Assembly (NCBI GenBank): GCA_017405115.1
Contig: JAFRBA010000104.1
Coordinates: 1-51,701 of the forward strand
Direction of reading: 5' to 3'
From: Kiritimatiellia bacterium
Lineage (GTDB): Bacteria > Verrucomicrobiota > Kiritimatiellia > RFP12 > UBA1067
Length of the DNA: 51,701 bases
Shown: in pieces, positions 49,619 through 51,701 of the stretch
How positions within the stretch are numbered: the stretch's first letter is position 1
Layout of the letters: each line of letters opens with the position of its first letter
Notes under the pieces: model-generated
The model's database searches: none
What the model saw: the letters and a program-made list of their open reading frames with translations, nothing else
What the model was told of the DNA's origin: nothing
Made by a program: the position numbers and the translations under genes

Positions 49619-51701
49619 CTACTGTACGCAGAGGGTGTCTGGGCGTTGACATGTCCCATGATTGGCCGAGACGGCTTCGGCCACAAGACGTCTAACCGCC
49701 GCAACACGGACGGGATCCGCCAGCAGCGCCGACCTGTCGGAGGAAATCTCAGCGATGCTACGCTCGACGCGGCCACGCTCCCGCTCAGGGAGCTTCTTCA
49801 CCAGCTCCATCAGGTTGAAGTCCTCCATGCCGTCGCGGAAATACTCCATCCGAACGGAATACACCGGCTCGTCTTCCGACGGATACAGCAGCCACTCCTT
49901 TCCGTTCTTCGCGAAGTCGTTGGCCTTCCAGTTGTAGTCGCAGCTCCAGTGCAGGTAGCCGCACATCCCGTGGCTGCGGCATAGCCACGCCGTGAGACGC
50001 GGAATTATCGCCCGGGACGCCGTGCCGAACGTGACGGAATTCGCATACATCCATATCTTCTTGCCGGCGCTGTTCGCCTTCCGCACAACCTCCCGCGCCT
50101 CGTCGTTCCACCAATGCGCCGGATGAGCGGCGACGATGATGTCGTTGTTCGCGAGAACCTCGGGATCGGGCGCGGACACCGTGAGCACCTTGAGCCCGGG
50201 CGCGAACCTGCGCACCATGTCCGTCGTCTTCCGCATGGCGGGATAGTGACCTTCCGTCATCTCGTCCCACATGTAGATGACGCTTCGGTCGAGGATGCCG
50301 CGCCGTCCGAGCTGCCCGCCAAGTTCTACGAGGTAGTTTTCGAACGCCTCGTCGAACTCACGGGAGTCGAGCTTCAGGTTGAGCCCCAGGAAAACCGTCT
50401 TGTTCGTGTTCCAGTTCCACGCCCCCATGAATCCCCACGGCACCTGGAAATAAGGCGCGCCAAGCTCCTTCACCGACTTCTCCGCCAGCGCGAAATCGTC
50501 AGGCATCCGCAGCGTCTTGCCGTCGAAGCACTCCTTGATCTTCGGTGCGCCGCCCCCGTTGTACACCGTGCCCATCATGCCGCACTCCGCGAAGCGTCGC
50601 AAGACCTGCTCGCGCTTCGCATACGGAGAGCACCAGACGAGCATGTGACCTATGTATGCCGTTTCGCGCGGCAGCTCCACGTTCCAGACCCTCGCCTCCA
50701 CCGACACGTCTATCCGCGTTCCCGACAGGGCAATCGTTGCGGTCGCGCGGTACAGCCCCGGCCGAGTGCCTGGAGGCGCAAACAGCGTACAGTGAAGGAC
50801 CGTGTTCTCGCCAGCCGGCAGCTCAGCGCCGCGCCCAACTGGAATCATCCTGTCGGCAAACCTGGTCGCGCCACCCAGAACCGCCTTCGTGTCCGCCACC
50901 ATCTCGTAGCCAAGCCGCCAAGCCTGCGCGTTGTTCGCAGGGATCGACGCGCCCGCATCGGACACAAAATCGGAGAACGACACTGACTCCAGACTAGCCG
51001 ACGCCTGCGGGTTGAGCACCAGCTGGAACGACTCGCGCTCGTTCGCCGCCATCTCCAGCCTCACCGCCGACGCCGACGTCGACGGTGCACGGGTGCCAGG
51101 ATAGACTCGCTTCATCGGCGTCTCCGTCCAGAGCTTGACGCTGTCCGCCGCCGGAAGCAGCGCGGCGAGCGCGGATGGCTCCGCGCATTCGCGGACGAGG
51201 TCCTTCGCCGAAAACGCGGCATCTCGCACGCCAACGGCTTTGGCCAGACTGCGCGCCGCCTCCGCCTGCGAAGGCGAGAACTCGCCGCCGTCGACAAGCT
51301 TAAGCCACATCCGCACCCCGAACTGCGTCCCCTTCGCGAAGAACGGGAACTCCTCGTAGAAGAGATTCGTGAAACAGAACGTGCGCGCCCAGCCGCCGAG
51401 ATTCTGGCGCACCGCCGAGCCGAACGCATGCCCGAGGGCAAGCGGACGGTTGACGTCGACGAGCAGTATCAGCGTCTTCCCTCGCTTCGGGAAGTGGAGC
51501 AGGCACGCGCGCGAACGAGAAAGCTCCGTGCGCGTCGGATTCGCCGCGGTCTTGAACGCGCCGAGGCCACCGTCGTCGAACGATACCGATTCAGCCTCCT
51601 TACTGAAGTACATGAGCGGGAAATCGACCGGATCGTAGAAACGCGTCTCCGCCGCAGTCAGAAGGTAGTCGAGGCGAAGCGCGTCCGGATCGGCCGGCTC
51701 A
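49619..51701 (-). CDS. DUF4091 glycosidase-like protein, 5' part beyond right edge
   Basis: Open to the right edge (the first readable codons are EPADPDALRLDYLLTAAETR), so at least 694 aa and without its start. A beta-sandwich region precedes the DUF4091 barrel: VKLWTETPMKRVYPGTRAP, NERESFQLVLNP, PAGENTVLHCTLFAPPGTRPGLYRA, then AYIGHMLVWCSPYAKREQVL, YFQVPWGFMG, RSVIYMWDEMTEGHYPAM (acidic pair, candidate catalytic), IIVAAHPAHWWND, GYLHWSCDYNWKAND and VRMEYFRDGMEDFNLMELV. DUF4091 proteins are glycosidase-like with poorly known substrates. A second, truncated DUF4091 is found at 19590-20785. Confidence 0.83.
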   Translation of the reverse strand, partial: EPADPDALRLDYLLTAAETRFYDPVDFPLMYFSKEAESVSFDDGGLGAFKTAANPTRTELSRSRACLLHFPKRGKTLILLVDVNRPLALGHAFGSAVRQNLGGWARTFCFTNLFYEEFPFFAKGTQFGVRMWLKLVDGGEFSPSQAEAARSLAKAVGVRDAAFSAKDLVRECAEPSALAALLPAADSVKLWTETPMKRVYPGTRAPSTSASAVRLEMAANERESFQLVLNPQASASLESVSFSDFVSDAGASIPANNAQAWRLGYEMVADTKAVLGGATRFADRMIPVGRGAELPAGENTVLHCTLFAPPGTRPGLYRATATIALSGTRIDVSVEARVWNVELPRETAYIGHMLVWCSPYAKREQVLRRFAECGMMGTVYNGGGAPKIKECFDGKTLRMPDDFALAEKSVKELGAPYFQVPWGFMGAWNWNTNKTVFLGLNLKLDSREFDEAFENYLVELGGQLGRRGILDRSVIYMWDEMTEGHYPAMRKTTDMVRRFAPGLKVLTVSAPDPEVLANNDIIVAAHPAHWWNDEAREVVRKANSAGKKIWMYANSVTFGTASRAIIPRLTAWLCRSHGMCGYLHWSCDYNWKANDFAKNGKEWLLYPSEDEPVYSVRMEYFRDGMEDFNLMELVKKLPERERGRVERSIAEISSDRSALLADPVRVAAVRRLVAEAVSANHGTCQRPDTLCVQ

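Overview
The window looks like a high-GC genome fragment from the PVC group, most likely a Kiritimatiellota/Lentisphaerota/Verrucomicrobiota gut or sediment bacterium. The reasons are the dense set of secreted glycoside hydrolases and DUF4091, DUF4838 and DUF6259-type proteins, SUMF1-like (formylglycine-generating-enzyme fold) secreted proteins, XylR-type AraC/LacI regulators, and many short palindromic repeats. This assignment is inference; there is no rRNA or marker gene. Nearly all genes are on the minus strand.

Layout, left to right. 1-1332 (-): type III DNA methyltransferase (Mod), AT-richer than its surroundings, whose N-terminus is built of a signal-peptide-like segment plus repeats. 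1333-2274: non-coding, full of palindromic repeats. 2275-3326 (+): frameshifted GH43. 3184-15346 (-): an operon-like run of MurQ/GKRP-like double-SIS protein, small secreted protein, double-SUMF1 protein, GHL10, GH5, GH28-like and DUF6259 proteins. 15437-16651 (+): a divergent XylR-like regulator, probably controlling that run. 16670-17857 (-): CE15-like glucuronoyl esterase. 17924-19573: a REP-associated tyrosine transposase (RAYT) unit with four copies of a 29-nt palindrome. 19590-23160: a chimeric SUMF1/DUF4091 gene, an intact SUMF1 protein and a fragment. 23173-31064 (-): GH31, CBM9/F5-8-like 1138-aa protein and a Tat-exported phosphoesterase/beta-propeller. 31192-32189 (-): AbiEii-like nucleotidyltransferase with a small partner. 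32295-41434 (-): M20 peptidase, C69 peptidase-DUF4838 fusion, autotransporter-like C-terminal fragment, and a 1279-aa LamG/CBM9/TIM-barrel protein. 41605-48129 (-): GH36-like, CE1-like esterase, and two unknown secreted proteins. 48217-48318: composite nested palindrome. 48318-51701 (-): parallel beta-helix protein and a DUF4091 protein running off the right edge.

How they work together: almost every enzyme has a signal peptide, so the region looks like polysaccharide utilisation loci without SusC/D, in which complex plant or host glycans (pectin, glucuronoxylan, alpha-galactosides, alpha-glucosides) are opened outside the cytoplasm. ATGA/TGATG overlaps join neighbours translationally.

Most notable signals: (1) a complete RAYT/REP unit with one REP inside the transposase gene; (2) a consistent pattern in which first genes of operons have a -10 box only 7-10 nt upstream of the ATG and no Shine-Dalgarno, i.e. 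leaderless mRNAs, whereas internal genes have good Shine-Dalgarno sequences; (3) two out-of-frame gene chimeras and one in-frame domain fusion; (4) palindromic or tandem repeats inserted in frame within coding genes; (5) a shared short C-terminal tail in three secreted proteins or fragments. No tRNA, rRNA or CRISPR was seen.
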